DNA from: Romboutsia faecis
Lineage (GTDB): Bacteria > Bacillota > Clostridia > Peptostreptococcales > Peptostreptococcaceae
Assembly (NCBI RefSeq): GCF_014323405.1
Contig: NZ_JACRWE010000002.1
Location: forward strand, 124,001 to 188,000
Reading direction: 5' to 3'
Length of the DNA stretch: 64,000 nt
Below, piece by piece: positions 25,244-34,984 of the stretch (position 1 is its first letter; each line of letters starts with the position of its first letter). Made by a program: the position numbers and the translations under genes. The notes beneath the pieces are model-generated. The model searched no databases, was not told where the DNA came from, and saw only the letters and a program-made list of their open reading frames with translations.

Positions 25244-27349
25244 ATGGGGTGTACAATTGCATTAGCGGGTAATCCAAACTGTGGTAAAACTACAGTTTTT
25301 AATGAAATAACTGGTTCTAAACAACATGTAGGTAACTGGCCTGGTGTTACGGTAGAAAAAAAAGAGGGAAAATATAGAAAAAATAAAGATGTAAATGTGG
25401 TAGATTTACCAGGGATTTATTCTTTATCACCATATTCAGCAGAAGAAATAGTTGCTAGAAATTATATAATTAACGAGAAACCAGATGTACTTATAAATAT
25501 AATTGATGCAACAAATATTGAAAGAAATATGTATCTAAGTTTACAAATCTTAGAAACAAAAATACCAACAGTGATAGCATTAAATATGATGGACGAGGTA
25601 GAAGCAAGAGGAATGAAAATAAACATACCGAAGCTTTCAAAATATCTAGGGGTTAAGATAGTACCTATAGTAGCTAGAACTGGAAATGGTATGAAGGAAT
25701 TAATGAATGCTGCAATAGAAGTTGCAAACTCTATTGATACAAATCAAAAATTAAGTGTATCATCAAACAATATAAATGAATCAGATGGAACTAAAGCTAT
25801 AAATTTAGATTTAGGATTAAATGTATTCTCCGAAAGTATAGAAGGATATATACAAGATATATATTCAAAGTTCGAGAGTAGTGAAGACATAAATGTATGG
25901 AAAGCTTTAAAAGTATTAGAAGAAGATGAGCTAGTAAGTGAGACTTTGAAAGTATCTGAAAAAGTTGAAATAGAAAAAATATTGGCTAAAGCAAATGAAG
26001 AATTTAATGATGATATAGAGTCTGAAATTGCAGATCAAAGATATAAATTTATAGCTAAGATTGTAAGTAAAACTGTATCAAAATCTAAAAGAGTTAATGG
26101 AAAAAGGGAAGAGACTGTATCAGACAAAATAGATAAAGTCATTACAAATAGACTATTGGCAATACCTATATTCTTGGCAGTAATGTATTTATTATTCTCT
26201 ATAACTTTTGGAGAAAGTATTATAGGAGTAGGTGTTTATTTACAAGGAATAGTTTGTGATTTTTGGGATGGACCACTTACAGAAACTATAATAGGAGCTT
26301 TAGAAAGTTTAGGAGCATCTGAATGGGCTATATCACTTGTTGGAGATGGAATATTAGCAGGAGTAGGCGGAGTAGTATCTTTTTTACCTCAAATATTAGT
26401 ATTATTTTTACTTATGTCTATTCTTGAAGATAGTGGTTATATGGCGAGAGTTGCCTTTGTTATGGATAAAATATTTAGAAAGTTTGGTTTATCAGGGAAA
26501 TCATTTATACCTTTATTAATGGGATTTGGTTGTTCGGTACCAGCGCTTATGGCTTCAAGAACATTAGAAAATGAAAAAGATCGCAAGATAACAATGATGA
26601 TAACACCATTTATGTCTTGTGGGGCTAAATTGCCAATATATTTAATGTTTGCAGCAACGTTGTTCCCAAATAGTAATCAGACAAATATAATTTATTCTAT
26701 TTATATGCTAGGACTTGTTGTAGCTGTATTATGTGCATTAATATTAAGTAAATTTGTATTAAAAGGAGAAGCATCAAACTTTATAATGGAGCTTCCACAA
26801 TATAGAATACCAACTTTAAAAAGTGTATTAATACATGCATGGGAGAAAGTAAAAGGATTTGCGGTAAAAGCAGGAACTATAATATTAGCATCGACAATAT
26901 TAATATGGTTATTATCTAATTTTAATTTCTCGGGAATGTGTGAAATGGAAGACAGTATACTTGCTAGTATGGGTAGAAGCATTCAATGGATATTTGCACC
27001 GTTAGGATTTGGAGATTGGAGAGCTTCTGTAGGTGTAGTTACTGGATGGATAGCAAAGGAAAATATAGTTTCTACATTTGGTGTTTTATTTGGTGCAAGT
27101 GATGCAATAACAGAAGCTGCAATGGAAGGTAGTGCAGCTATACCAGGAGTAGTAGATGTATTTACACAAGCATCAGCATTCTCATATATGGTATTTAACT
27201 TATTATGTATGCCATGTTTTGCTGCAGTAGGAGCAATAAAAAGAGAAATGGGATCTTGGAAATGGACATTGAGGACAGTAGGATTCCAAATGCTTGTAGC
27301 TTGGATAGTAGCTTTTGGAACATATATGGTATGTCAAATGATATTTTAA
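25244..27349 (+). CDS. feoB: Ferrous iron transport protein B
   Basis: The 701-residue protein has a GTPase domain first: G1 GNPNCGKTT (~9-17), a switch region NWPGVTVEKKEG and G3 DLPGIYSL, with NMMD as G4. A helical linker follows at ~170-290. Gate-type membrane domains follow (GFGCSVPALMASRTLENEKDRK and a second CMPCFAAVGAIKRE). It imports Fe2+ across the membrane. It is full length and lies in feoA-feoA-feoB-small Cys peptide order under Fur-like control. Confidence 0.97.
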   Translation: MGCTIALAGNPNCGKTTVFNEITGSKQHVGNWPGVTVEKKEGKYRKNKDVNVVDLPGIYSLSPYSAEEIVARNYIINEKPDVLINIIDATNIERNMYLSLQILETKIPTVIALNMMDEVEARGMKINIPKLSKYLGVKIVPIVARTGNGMKELMNAAIEVANSIDTNQKLSVSSNNINESDGTKAINLDLGLNVFSESIEGYIQDIYSKFESSEDINVWKALKVLEEDELVSETLKVSEKVEIEKILAKANEEFNDDIESEIADQRYKFIAKIVSKTVSKSKRVNGKREETVSDKIDKVITNRLLAIPIFLAVMYLLFSITFGESIIGVGVYLQGIVCDFWDGPLTETIIGALESLGASEWAISLVGDGILAGVGGVVSFLPQILVLFLLMSILEDSGYMARVAFVMDKIFRKFGLSGKSFIPLLMGFGCSVPALMASRTLENEKDRKITMMITPFMSCGAKLPIYLMFAATLFPNSNQTNIIYSIYMLGLVVAVLCALILSKFVLKGEASNFIMELPQYRIPTLKSVLIHAWEKVKGFAVKAGTIILASTILIWLLSNFNFSGMCEMEDSILASMGRSIQWIFAPLGFGDWRASVGVVTGWIAKENIVSTFGVLFGASDAITEAAMEGSAAIPGVVDVFTQASAFSYMVFNLLCMPCFAAVGAIKREMGSWKWTLRTVGFQMLVAWIVAFGTYMVCQMIF

Positions 27350-27376
27350 ATTTTAACTGCGTTAGGAAGTGAATTA

Positions 27377-27529
27377 ATGATCAATTATATAATAGGTATA
27401 GGAGCTTTCTTAGTAGTAGTATTAGTTATAAAAAACTTTATTAAAAATATAAAAGATGAAAAATCTAGTTGTGGATGTAGCTGTAAAGGATGCTTATCTA
27501 ATGATAATTGCAATAAAATTTCAAATTAA
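27377..27529 (+). CDS. FeoB-associated Cys-rich membrane protein
   Basis: This is a 50-residue peptide with one N-terminal membrane helix (MINYIIGIGAFLVVVLVIKNF). A basic segment and a cysteine cluster follow, SSCGCSCKGC (31-40), with one more Cys near the end. This matches the FeoB-associated Cys-rich membrane protein family found directly after feoB in Firmicutes. The cysteines may bind iron or act in electron transfer; the role is not established. AGGAAGTG precedes the ATG. A terminator follows at 27535-27581. Confidence 0.92.
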   Translation: MINYIIGIGAFLVVVLVIKNFIKNIKDEKSSCGCSCKGCLSNDNCNKISN

Positions 27530-27534
27530 AAAAG

Positions 27535-27581
27535 AAATCTTGGAACTTATAAAATTTAGAATTATAATTCCAAGATTTTTT
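27535..27581 (+). terminator. Terminator of the feo operon
   Basis: AAATCTTGGAA pairs with TTCCAAGATTT and is followed by a T run; an inner TTATAA/TTATAA stem extends it. Confidence 0.85.
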
Positions 27582-27715
27582 GTCTGATAAAGTACATAAA
27601 GGAAATTTTTATTGAGTTTTATTGTTATAAATAATAATAGTGTATCATATTAAAAAAAAATGGGTAAATATGATATAATATATATTAGATAAAAAGAGAA
27701 GTTGGAGGAAGTAAA

Positions 27716-29701
27716 ATGAAGGAATTATCAACTGTGTCAGATGATTATTTAATGAATAATATAAAATATTTAAAATTATTATCAAAGCAGTATCCTAGCA
27801 TATCAAAAGCTAGTGCAGAAATTATAAATTTGGAAGCTATATTAAATCTTCCAAAGGGGACTGAACATTTTTTAACTGATGTACATGGAGAATATGAGCC
27901 ATTTGTACATGTGTTAAGAAATGGATCAGGGGTAATAAAAAGAAAAATAGAAGAGCTATTTGCAAATAATTTAAGAGAATCGGAAAAAAAGATGCTAGCA
28001 ACTCTTGTTTATTACCCAGAACAAAAGTTAGAATTAATATCTAAAGAAGAGACTGACATAGATGATTTTTATAGAATAAATATGTATAGATTAATAGAAC
28101 TATGCAGATATACATCAAGTAAATACACAAGATCGAAAGTTAGAAAATTTTTACCAGAAGAATTTAGATATATAATGGAGGAATTATTACATCCAGATAA
28201 TAGTAGTGATCATAAACAAGAATATTATCATAGTATAATTGAAACCATTATTGATATAGATAGAGCAAAAGAGTTTATAATAGCTATATCAAAGGTAATA
28301 CAAAAGCTAGTCGTAGATAGATTACATATACTAGGTGATATTTATGATAGGGGTCCAAGACCAGATATAATCATGGATACATTAATGGAGCACCACAGTG
28401 TAGATATACAATGGGGAAATCATGATGTTTTATGGATGGGGGCTGCAGCTGGACAACCAGTAAATATAGCTAATGCACTTAGAATTTGTGCAAGGTATGC
28501 TAATTTAGATATAGCAGAAGATTTCTATGGAATAAACTTACTTCCTCTAGCAACTTTTGCAATTGAAGTATATAAAGATGACCCGTGTAAGGAGTTTATA
28601 CCTAAAGTAGGAGATCAGGATGTATCAAAAAGTGAAAAAAGCTTAATAGCAAAAATGCATAAAGCTATAAGCGTAATTCAGTTTAAACTAGAAGGTGAAA
28701 TAATAAAAAGAAGACCTGAATTTGAAATGAATCATAGATTATTATTAGAGAAAATAAATTATGAAGATGGAACTATTAATTTAAAAGGGAAAACATATAA
28801 ACTAAAAGATAATAATTTACCTACGGTAGATCCTAAAAATCCGTACAAGCTAACAAAGTCAGAAGAAATTGTAGTAGAAAAGTTAGTATCATCATTTAAA
28901 GGAAGTGAGAAGTTACAAAAACATGTTTCTTTCTTATTTTCTAAAGGAAGTATATATTTAAAAGCTAATTCTAATTTACTGTTCCACGGATGTATACCTT
29001 TAAATGCAGATGGAAGCTTTATGTCTATGAAACTTCAAAATAAAGAATATAAAGGCAAAGAGCTAATGGATAAAATGGAAGTTTTAGCGAGAGAAGGATA
29101 TTTCTTTGCTGAAAATACATATCAAAAGCAATATGGTATGGATATTATGTGGTATTTATGGACTGGAAAATGTTCTTCACTGTTTGGAAAAGATGATATG
29201 ACTACATTTGAAAGATATTTCATAGCAGAAAAAGAAGCTCATAAAGAAAATAAAAATCCATATTATCTACTAAGAGAAGATGATGAAATGTGTGAAAGAG
29301 TTTATGAAGAATTTGGGTTAGACTTTGAAGAATCACATATAATAAATGGACACGTTCCGGTAGAAAGTAAAAATGGAGAAAGCCCTATAAAGGCAAATGG
29401 TAGAATATTGGTTATAGACGGTGGTTTCTCAAAAGCTTATCAAAATAAAACTGGTATAGCTGGGTATACTTTAATATATAACTCATATAGCTTACAAATA
29501 GTATCTCATGAACCATTTAGTTCAGCAGAAGAAGCTATAGTAAATGAAAGTGATATACTATCTACTACAGTAGTTGTAGAGCATAAAGTAAAAAGAAGAA
29601 GAGTAAAGGATACTGATGCTGGAGAAAAAATAAAAGAAGAAATAAAAGATTTGAAGATGCTTTTAATAGCATATAGAAAAGGTTTAATAAAAGAAAGATA
29701 A
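27716..29701 (+). CDS. fbp: Class III fructose-1,6-bisphosphatase
   Basis: The 661-residue protein is of the Firmicutes FBPase type with a calcineurin-like metallophosphatase core. [11 protein letters not shown] (~57-67), [27 protein letters not shown] and INGHVPV supply the metal ligands. It removes the C1 phosphate of fructose-1,6-bisphosphate in gluconeogenesis. The length is typical (~650). An extended -10 (TGATATAAT near 27671-27679) and a TTGGAGGAAG ribosome site precede it. It stands alone. Confidence 0.96.
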   Translation: MKELSTVSDDYLMNNIKYLKLLSKQYPSISKASAEIINLEAILNLPKGTEHFLTDVHGEYEPFVHVLRNGSGVIKRKIEELFANNLRESEKKMLATLVYYPEQKLELISKEETDIDDFYRINMYRLIELCRYTSSKYTRSKVRKFLPEEFRYIMEELLHPDNSSDHKQEYYHSIIETIIDIDRAKEFIIAISKVIQKLVVDRLHILGDIYDRGPRPDIIMDTLMEHHSVDIQWGNHDVLWMGAAAGQPVNIANALRICARYANLDIAEDFYGINLLPLATFAIEVYKDDPCKEFIPKVGDQDVSKSEKSLIAKMHKAISVIQFKLEGEIIKRRPEFEMNHRLLLEKINYEDGTINLKGKTYKLKDNNLPTVDPKNPYKLTKSEEIVVEKLVSSFKGSEKLQKHVSFLFSKGSIYLKANSNLLFHGCIPLNADGSFMSMKLQNKEYKGKELMDKMEVLAREGYFFAENTYQKQYGMDIMWYLWTGKCSSLFGKDDMTTFERYFIAEKEAHKENKNPYYLLREDDEMCERVYEEFGLDFEESHIINGHVPVESKNGESPIKANGRILVIDGGFSKAYQNKTGIAGYTLIYNSYSLQIVSHEPFSSAEEAIVNESDILSTTVVVEHKVKRRRVKDTDAGEKIKEEIKDLKMLLIAYRKGLIKER

Positions 29702-29738
29702 AATTTAAAATTATCAAATAATTTAATAAGGAAAATAC

Positions 29739-29767
29739 TTGACACTAAATATACATTATACTAGAAT
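29739..29767 (+). promoter_or_regulatory. Promoter of the BglG-family antiterminator gene
   Basis: Perfect TTGACA (29739-29744), a 17-bp spacer and TAGAAT (29762-29767). It leads into an RNA antiterminator/terminator about 45 bases downstream. Confidence 0.7.
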
Positions 29768-29814
29768 TTAATTGTAATAGACTTTAAATAAAATATAATT
29801 CAATTAACTATATT

Positions 29815-29890
29815 GGATTGTTACTGATAATGCAGGCAATACCTAGGTTAAGTTTTACAGTATAACTGTATCTTAATTTAGGTATTTTTA
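29815..29890 (+). promoter_or_regulatory. Ribonucleic antiterminator (RAT) and overlapping terminator, first copy
   Basis: GGATTGTTACTG (29815-29826) and GCAGGCAATACC (29832-29843) form the two halves of a LicT/SacY-type RAT hairpin. Its 3' side overlaps a terminator stem: AATACCTA..GTTAAG (29838-29852) pairs with CTTAATTTAGGTATT (29872-29886), followed by TTTA. The antiterminator protein would bind the RAT and prevent the terminator, so the gene regulates itself. Confidence 0.88.
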
Positions 29891-29930
29891 TTTGTGTAAA
29901 TTTAGTAGTCAGTTAGAGGGGGGAGACGTT

Positions 29931-30794
29931 ATGATTATTGAAAGAGTTTATAACAATAATGTAGTATTAGTTAAAGATGAGCAAAGTCAAAAAGAGTTAA
30001 TACTTACAGGTTGTGGTATAGGATTTCAAAAGAAAATAGGCCAAATAGCTGACGAGAGTAAAATAGAAAAAAAGTTTATAGCTGAAGATGTAAGTTTTAG
30101 AAATAAGATAAGTAAACTTGCAATGGAAGTTGATGAAAATGTATTTAAAGCTAGTTTTGATATAATTGAATATGCTGAGAAACTACTAAATACAGAGTTA
30201 TATGACTATATATATGTAGCACTTACAGATCATATTGCATTTGCCTTAAAAAGATATGAAGAAAATATAGAAATAAAAAATGAATTATTATATGAGATAA
30301 GAAGAATTCACAAGCAAGAATTTGAAATTGGCTTATGGGCAATAAATCATTTGAACAAAGAATTTAATCTGAATTTACCAGAGGATGAAGCTGCATTTAT
30401 AGCTATGCATATAGTAAATGCTAACTATAATGAAGATACATCTGAATCATTTTTAATGACAAAAATAGTTAAAGAAATTCTTAATATAATAAGATATTTT
30501 TATTCTGTAGACTTTAATACTAATGAAATGAACTATGAAAGATTATTAACTCATTTAAAATTCTTTGCGAAAAGATTGATTAAACATGAGGGCAAAGGAA
30601 ATAGGAAAAATGAACTATTAGATATTATAAAAGTAAAATATGAGGATTCATATAATTGTGCATTTAAAATAAAAACTTTCATAGAGGAACGTTACGAATA
30701 TGAGGTAAGTGAAGATGAAATGTTATACTTAACGTTACACATCAATAGAGTTATAGAAGTTATAAAAATAGAAGAAAATAAATCGAATAACTAA
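29931..30794 (+). CDS. BglG-family transcription antiterminator (GlcT/LicT type)
   Basis: The protein has 287 residues. An N-terminal co-antiterminator RNA-binding domain (IIERVYNNNVVLVKDE...GIGFQKKIGQ, 1-55) is followed by two PTS-regulated domains: PRD1, ~70-170, with YVALTDHIAFALKR; PRD2, ~180-285, with DEMLYLTLHINR. The PRD histidines are phosphorylated by HPr or by the sugar permease to set activity. The next gene is ptsG-like, so it probably acts like GlcT and reads both RATs here. The ATG at 29931 is chosen because GAGGGGGGAGA lies just before it; the longer frame lacks a ribosome site. Confidence 0.93.
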   Translation: MIIERVYNNNVVLVKDEQSQKELILTGCGIGFQKKIGQIADESKIEKKFIAEDVSFRNKISKLAMEVDENVFKASFDIIEYAEKLLNTELYDYIYVALTDHIAFALKRYEENIEIKNELLYEIRRIHKQEFEIGLWAINHLNKEFNLNLPEDEAAFIAMHIVNANYNEDTSESFLMTKIVKEILNIIRYFYSVDFNTNEMNYERLLTHLKFFAKRLIKHEGKGNRKNELLDIIKVKYEDSYNCAFKIKTFIEERYEYEVSEDEMLYLTLHINRVIEVIKIEENKSNN

Positions 30795-30802
30795 ACCGTA
30801 TT

Positions 30803-30964
30803 AAGGTTGTTACTGTTCGGCAGGCAAGACTTAGGTTTATAAAAATATATGATTATTTAATTTCTAATAAGTTCAGATAGAAAACATACTGTAGAGTAGG
30901 TTTATTTATGTGAATTTATTAGGATAAGAATAATTGTATATTTCTATAAGCTTAAGTCTTTTTT
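30803..30964 (+). promoter_or_regulatory. Second RAT/terminator, in front of the PTS permease gene
   Basis: AGGTTGTTACTG (30804-30815) and CGGCAGGCAAGACTTA (30818-30833) form a second RAT. AAGACTTA (30826-30833) can pair with TAAGTCTT (30953-30960), which is followed by TTTTT, giving a terminator with an unusually long (~120 nt) internal segment. The 314-bp gap between the two genes (30795-31108) otherwise holds only AT-rich leader. Confidence 0.75.
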
Positions 30965-31108
30965 AGGTTAAGAAAAGGCAGTTTTTTATTAATAAAATAT
31001 TTTTTTAATTTATGTAAATTATATTTTTATAGTAAAAGATTGAATTTTTAGTAATAAAAATTATGTACTTATGATTTTAAATCTAATAATAAAGAAAAGG
31101 AGATTTTT

Positions 31109-33145
31109 ATGAAAAAGTTATTTGGTATTTTACAAAAAGTTGGTAAATCCCTAATGCTACCAGTTGCAATACTTCCAGCAGCAGGTATATTACTAGGGAT
31201 AGGAAATGCATTAGTAAATGAGAATGTAATATCTTACATGCCTTTTTTAGCTAATGATATAGTTATTATGATAGCTAGTATAATGGAGGGTTGTGGTCAG
31301 ATAATATTTGACAACTTACCATTAATATTTGCAGTTGGAGTAGCTGTTGGACTAACAGATGGTGAAGGTGTTGCCGCTCTTGCAGCAATAGTTGGTTTCT
31401 TAGTAATGAACATGTCTATGGGTATTACTGGTGAAGTAACACTTGAAATGACTAATGGGCCTTTATATGCAAATGTATTAGGTATACCGACAATACAAAC
31501 TGGTGTATTTGGAGGTATTATAATAGGTATTCTGTCAGCAAATTTATATAAGAAATATTATAAGATTGAATTACCGCAATATCTAGGATTCTTTGCTGGG
31601 AAGAGATTTGTTCCAATTGCCACAGCAGCATTATCTTTAATAATAGGTTTAGGTCTAACGTTTATTTGGCCTCCAATACAAAATGGATTAATGGCATTCT
31701 CAAACACTGTTATAGATGCGAATCAAACTTTAGCAGCATTCTTATTTGGTACAATAGAAAGAGCATTAATACCATTTGGACTACATCATGCATTTTATAA
31801 TCCATTCTGGTATCAATTTGGTGAGTACATAAATAAAGCTGGCGAACTTGTAATGGGTGATCAAAGTATATGGTTTGCGCAACTTAAAGATGGTGTAGAA
31901 TTTACAGCAGGTACATTTATGACTGGCAAATTCCCATTCATGATGTTTGGATTACCAGCAGCAGCTTTAGCTATGGTACATGAAGCGAAGCCTGAAAAGA
32001 AAAAATATGTAGCAGGTATAATGGCATCAGCTGCACTAACTTCATTCTTAACAGGTATAACAGAGCCAATAGAGTTTACATTCTTATTTGTTGCTCCTGT
32101 ATTATTTGGGATACACTGTGTATTTGCAGGTTTATCATTTATGATAATGCAAATTTTAAATGTAAAAATAGGAATGACATTCTCAGGGGGACTAATAGAC
32201 TTTACTTTATTTGGGATAATACCAAATAGAACTCCATGGTATTTTGTCATAGTAGTTGGTTTAGTTTTAGCAGTAATATACTATTTTGGATTTAGATTTA
32301 TGATAAGAAAGTTTAATTTAAAGACTCCAGGTAGAGAAGATGAAGTTGAAGATGATGAAAAATTGTCTAATTTAGGACAAGGTGAATTAGCATATGAAAT
32401 ACTAAATGCTTTAGGAGAAAAAGAAAACTTAAAAAGTTTAGATGCTTGTATAACTAGATTAAGAGTACAAGTTAAAGATATAAATAAAGTAGATAAAGAT
32501 AAGTTAAAAGAGCTTGGTGCAGCTGGAGTAATGGTTGTAGGTGATAATATACAAGCTATATTTGGAACAAAGTCAGATACATTAAAATCTGAAATAAATG
32601 AAATTATATCAGGTAAGTTAGTAGTTAATAAATCTGATAAAAAAGAGATTAATGAACAAATAGAAAATAAAGAAGTATCAACATATTCTGATGAGGAAAT
32701 ATTATCACTAACAAATGGTGAAATATTAGAATTATCTAAGGTTCCAGATGAAGTTTTTTCAAGTAAATTAATGGGAGATGGATTTGCTATAAAATCAGCT
32801 GATGGGGTTATATGTTCTCCGGTTGATGGTAGTGTAGAAGTTATATTCCCTACAAAACATGCTGTTATAATAAAATCTAAAACTGGTAGAGAAATTCTTA
32901 TACATATGGGGATTGAAACAGTTAAATTAGAAGGTAAAGGATTTGATTTATTTGTAAATGTAGGAGATAAAGTTCATGCTGGAGATAAGATAGCAACAAT
33001 GGATTTAGAGTACATAGAATCAAATGCTACGTCAAGTATAACTCCGGTTATATTTACCAACTTAGAAGAAAATGAAAAAATTAAAGTTAAGAATGGATTA
33101 TGTAAAGTAAAAGAAAATAATAGAATTAATATAAAAAATATTTAG
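31109..33145 (+). CDS. ptsG: PTS glucose-type permease, IICBA fusion
   Basis: The protein has 678 residues. EIIC occupies 1-~400 ([25 protein letters not shown], then [11 protein letters not shown] and [15 protein letters not shown]). A charged linker follows. EIIB is at ~430-510 with the phosphorylated cysteine in [14 protein letters not shown] is at ~545-670 with the histidine in [19 protein letters not shown]. It imports and phosphorylates glucose or a related sugar using phosphoryl groups from HPr. Control by the RAT upstream and the neighbouring antiterminator indicates sugar induction. Confidence 0.95.
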   Translation: MKKLFGILQKVGKSLMLPVAILPAAGILLGIGNALVNENVISYMPFLANDIVIMIASIMEGCGQIIFDNLPLIFAVGVAVGLTDGEGVAALAAIVGFLVMNMSMGITGEVTLEMTNGPLYANVLGIPTIQTGVFGGIIIGILSANLYKKYYKIELPQYLGFFAGKRFVPIATAALSLIIGLGLTFIWPPIQNGLMAFSNTVIDANQTLAAFLFGTIERALIPFGLHHAFYNPFWYQFGEYINKAGELVMGDQSIWFAQLKDGVEFTAGTFMTGKFPFMMFGLPAAALAMVHEAKPEKKKYVAGIMASAALTSFLTGITEPIEFTFLFVAPVLFGIHCVFAGLSFMIMQILNVKIGMTFSGGLIDFTLFGIIPNRTPWYFVIVVGLVLAVIYYFGFRFMIRKFNLKTPGREDEVEDDEKLSNLGQGELAYEILNALGEKENLKSLDACITRLRVQVKDINKVDKDKLKELGAAGVMVVGDNIQAIFGTKSDTLKSEINEIISGKLVVNKSDKKEINEQIENKEVSTYSDEEILSLTNGEILELSKVPDEVFSSKLMGDGFAIKSADGVICSPVDGSVEVIFPTKHAVIIKSKTGREILIHMGIETVKLEGKGFDLFVNVGDKVHAGDKIATMDLEYIESNATSSITPVIFTNLEENEKIKVKNGLCKVKENNRINIKNI

Positions 33146-33169
33146 ATATAAAACACAATTTTAAAATGT

Positions 33170-33203
33170 AAAGGGTTGATCTTTAGTAAAGTTCAACCCT
33201 TTT
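33170..33203. terminator. Bidirectional terminator after ptsG
   Basis: AAAGGGTTGA pairs with TCAACCCTTT across a 14-base loop, with T-rich flanks on both strands. It lies between two convergent genes. Confidence 0.8.
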
Positions 33204-33247
33204 ATATATGTTTATTTACATATACTTTATTAAAAAATAGTAACTAG

Positions 33248-34756
33248 TTAGTTAATATAAAATTTAAGATTATTGTATAAAGAGTTTATAGAATTAAAAA
33301 TATCTGGAGCATACATTTCTAATTCTAAGAAGTAGTCTTTAAGTGAGTCTATTAATATATTATAAGAAGGAACTGGTTTCATCTTATAAGTATCAGTATT
33401 GCAGTAGCATGAGTTATATTTCCAAACCTCTAAACCTTGATATGGATTAGCAGTTCCTATATATAAATCATTTAAAGAATCTACATATAAAACTCTACCT
33501 CCATAATTATATCTATTACCTAAACCATCTAATATCACTGGTGAAAAATTTACTCCATCGTAAGATTTATATAAATTAAATCCAAAAGGATATTTAAATT
33601 CATTCAAAATGTGTACAATAATTTTATACATTTTGATTAAAATATTAGTAACATCTGGAGGTAGAGGTAATTCAGATTTATAAGATAATAAAACTTCTAG
33701 TATAGACTGCATAAATATAGAACTATCAAAGGTACTTATGAATAAAGTGTTGTCATATTCCTGTATTTGCCATCCGTAAACATTAAATGGATTGTTAAAT
33801 CCTGAATTAATTCCAGAAATGCTATCTGGTCCTACAATCATTTCAAAGTTATCATATTTATCTAATCTTATTATATCGCATCCTTGAGGTATTATCCAAG
33901 ATAATGGAATTTTCTTTGTTCCACTTACATAAAGATGATCTTTAAATACACCCATAGACAAAGCAGTTGTATTTTCTGGATACCCAAACCCATCGACTAC
34001 AAGTGTCCATTTATTAAATTCAGTTTTATCACCATCTGTTCTCCAAATTTGAATTTTATCACCTGTAGTTGTTGCTAGATATAAATGATCATTAAAAACC
34101 GCCATATTGGTTATAGAACCCATAGGATTTTTGTTTGGATTATAATTAGGGGTTGAATAAGGATAAGTCTCTAGTTTCCAAGAGTAGAACTCAGGGTCTA
34201 AATTACTATACAATAGAGGTGATGTTTCCTGATTGCTTTCATCAAAATTAGCTATATATAGTTTATTATCAAACACTACCATAGCTCTTGATGAATTTCC
34301 TTCTAAATCTCCCATATTATATACCGTTGACTTTGTTTCCTTCCAATCTACACCATTAACGGACTTGTATACTTTTAATTTTGAATTTGGTTTACTTGAA
34401 CCTGCTGCATATAGTGCGGGATTACCATTATATGCTCTATAGTTAATCATATATCTAAATCCATATATATTACTATTATCGGGAACAGTAAATACTTTTT
34501 CCCATACACAACTTTTATGTTTTCGTAATCTCCATATTTCTGCATTATCACTTCTAGTTGTTGGATTTAAAGACAGTGGAAACTCTAGATTTTTTATAAA
34601 TAGTTCAGAGGTTACTAGCATCATATTCCTAGCAGTACCAACATATATATAGTCACCTAGTTCGCTAATCGACCAGGCGTAGTTATTTTGCCTTGCGTTT
34701 ATTAAATCTTTAAAATCAAATCCATTTGTAGGAGTTAAATTTTTAAAATTTGACAT
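33248..34756 (-). CDS. Beta-propeller-like protein of unknown function, no signal peptide
   Basis: The ~502-residue protein has repeated propeller-blade-like motifs: W.ISELGDYIYVGTARN, MVVFDNKLYIANFDE, MAVFNDHLYLATTTGD, MGVFKDHLYVSGT, IQEYDNTLFISTFD and VDSLNDLYIGTANP. Each is followed by a W-x-tyr strand such as IWRTDGD or LEVWKYNS. No signal peptide, anchor or catalytic motif is seen. The tail (~455-502) is helical, after a CYCNT motif. I chose ATG 34756 (MSNFKNL), nine bases after AAGGTG. It is preceded by a 16-bp palindrome and a sigma-K-like promoter, so spore-surface deposition is my best guess. Confidence 0.8.
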   Translation of the reverse strand: MSNFKNLTPTNGFDFKDLINARQNNYAWSISELGDYIYVGTARNMMLVTSELFIKNLEFPLSLNPTTRSDNAEIWRLRKHKSCVWEKVFTVPDNSNIYGFRYMINYRAYNGNPALYAAGSSKPNSKLKVYKSVNGVDWKETKSTVYNMGDLEGNSSRAMVVFDNKLYIANFDESNQETSPLLYSNLDPEFYSWKLETYPYSTPNYNPNKNPMGSITNMAVFNDHLYLATTTGDKIQIWRTDGDKTEFNKWTLVVDGFGYPENTTALSMGVFKDHLYVSGTKKIPLSWIIPQGCDIIRLDKYDNFEMIVGPDSISGINSGFNNPFNVYGWQIQEYDNTLFISTFDSSIFMQSILEVLLSYKSELPLPPDVTNILIKMYKIIVHILNEFKYPFGFNLYKSYDGVNFSPVILDGLGNRYNYGGRVLYVDSLNDLYIGTANPYQGLEVWKYNSCYCNTDTYKMKPVPSYNILIDSLKDYFLELEMYAPDIFNSINSLYNNLKFYIN

Positions 34757-34774
34757 AATTATCAACACCTTTTT

Positions 34775-34818
34775 TTATATTATAGATAGACATTACACCA
34801 TATCTATCTATAATATAA
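34775..34818 (-). promoter_or_regulatory. 16-bp palindrome before the propeller-like gene
   Basis: On the minus strand TTATATTATAGATAGA is followed by a 12-base loop and the exact complement TCTATCTATAATATAA. It ends three bases before the AAGGTG ribosome site. The DUF11 gene has a matching arrangement. Confidence 0.7.
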
Positions 34819-34840
34819 TATGTAGAGGTAAAAAATTTGT
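34814..34840 (-). promoter_or_regulatory. Possible sigma-K promoter of the propeller-like gene
   Basis: On the minus strand AC (34840-34839), 16 bases, then CATATTATA (34822-34814). This is the sigma-K form AC-N16-CATAnnnTA known from Bacillus. Its -10 overlaps one arm of the palindrome. The match is short, so chance is possible in AT-rich DNA. Confidence 0.4.
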
Positions 34841-34915
34841 GAAAAAATGTAGAAATTTATGTATGTATAAATTTTTTAGCATACTCTTCTATAAATAGAT
34901 TAAAATCTTAGTATT

Positions 34916-34944
34916 TTGACATAAATAATAAAATAAAGTATACT
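34916..34944 (+). promoter_or_regulatory. Consensus promoter of the ATP-grasp ligase/racemase operon
   Basis: Perfect TTGACA (34916-34921), a 17-bp spacer and TATACT (34939-34944), 40 bp before the start codon. Confidence 0.8.
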
Positions 34945-34984
34945 TAATTAGTATGTTCAATTTTAAGTGTAAGAGGTGGAAAAC

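Noticed and set aside
32641..32760. Possible frameshift or fusion junction between EIIB and EIIA of PtsG
   Set aside because: The linker is charged and low in complexity, but the frame is open and both domains are intact, as in other IICBA fusions.
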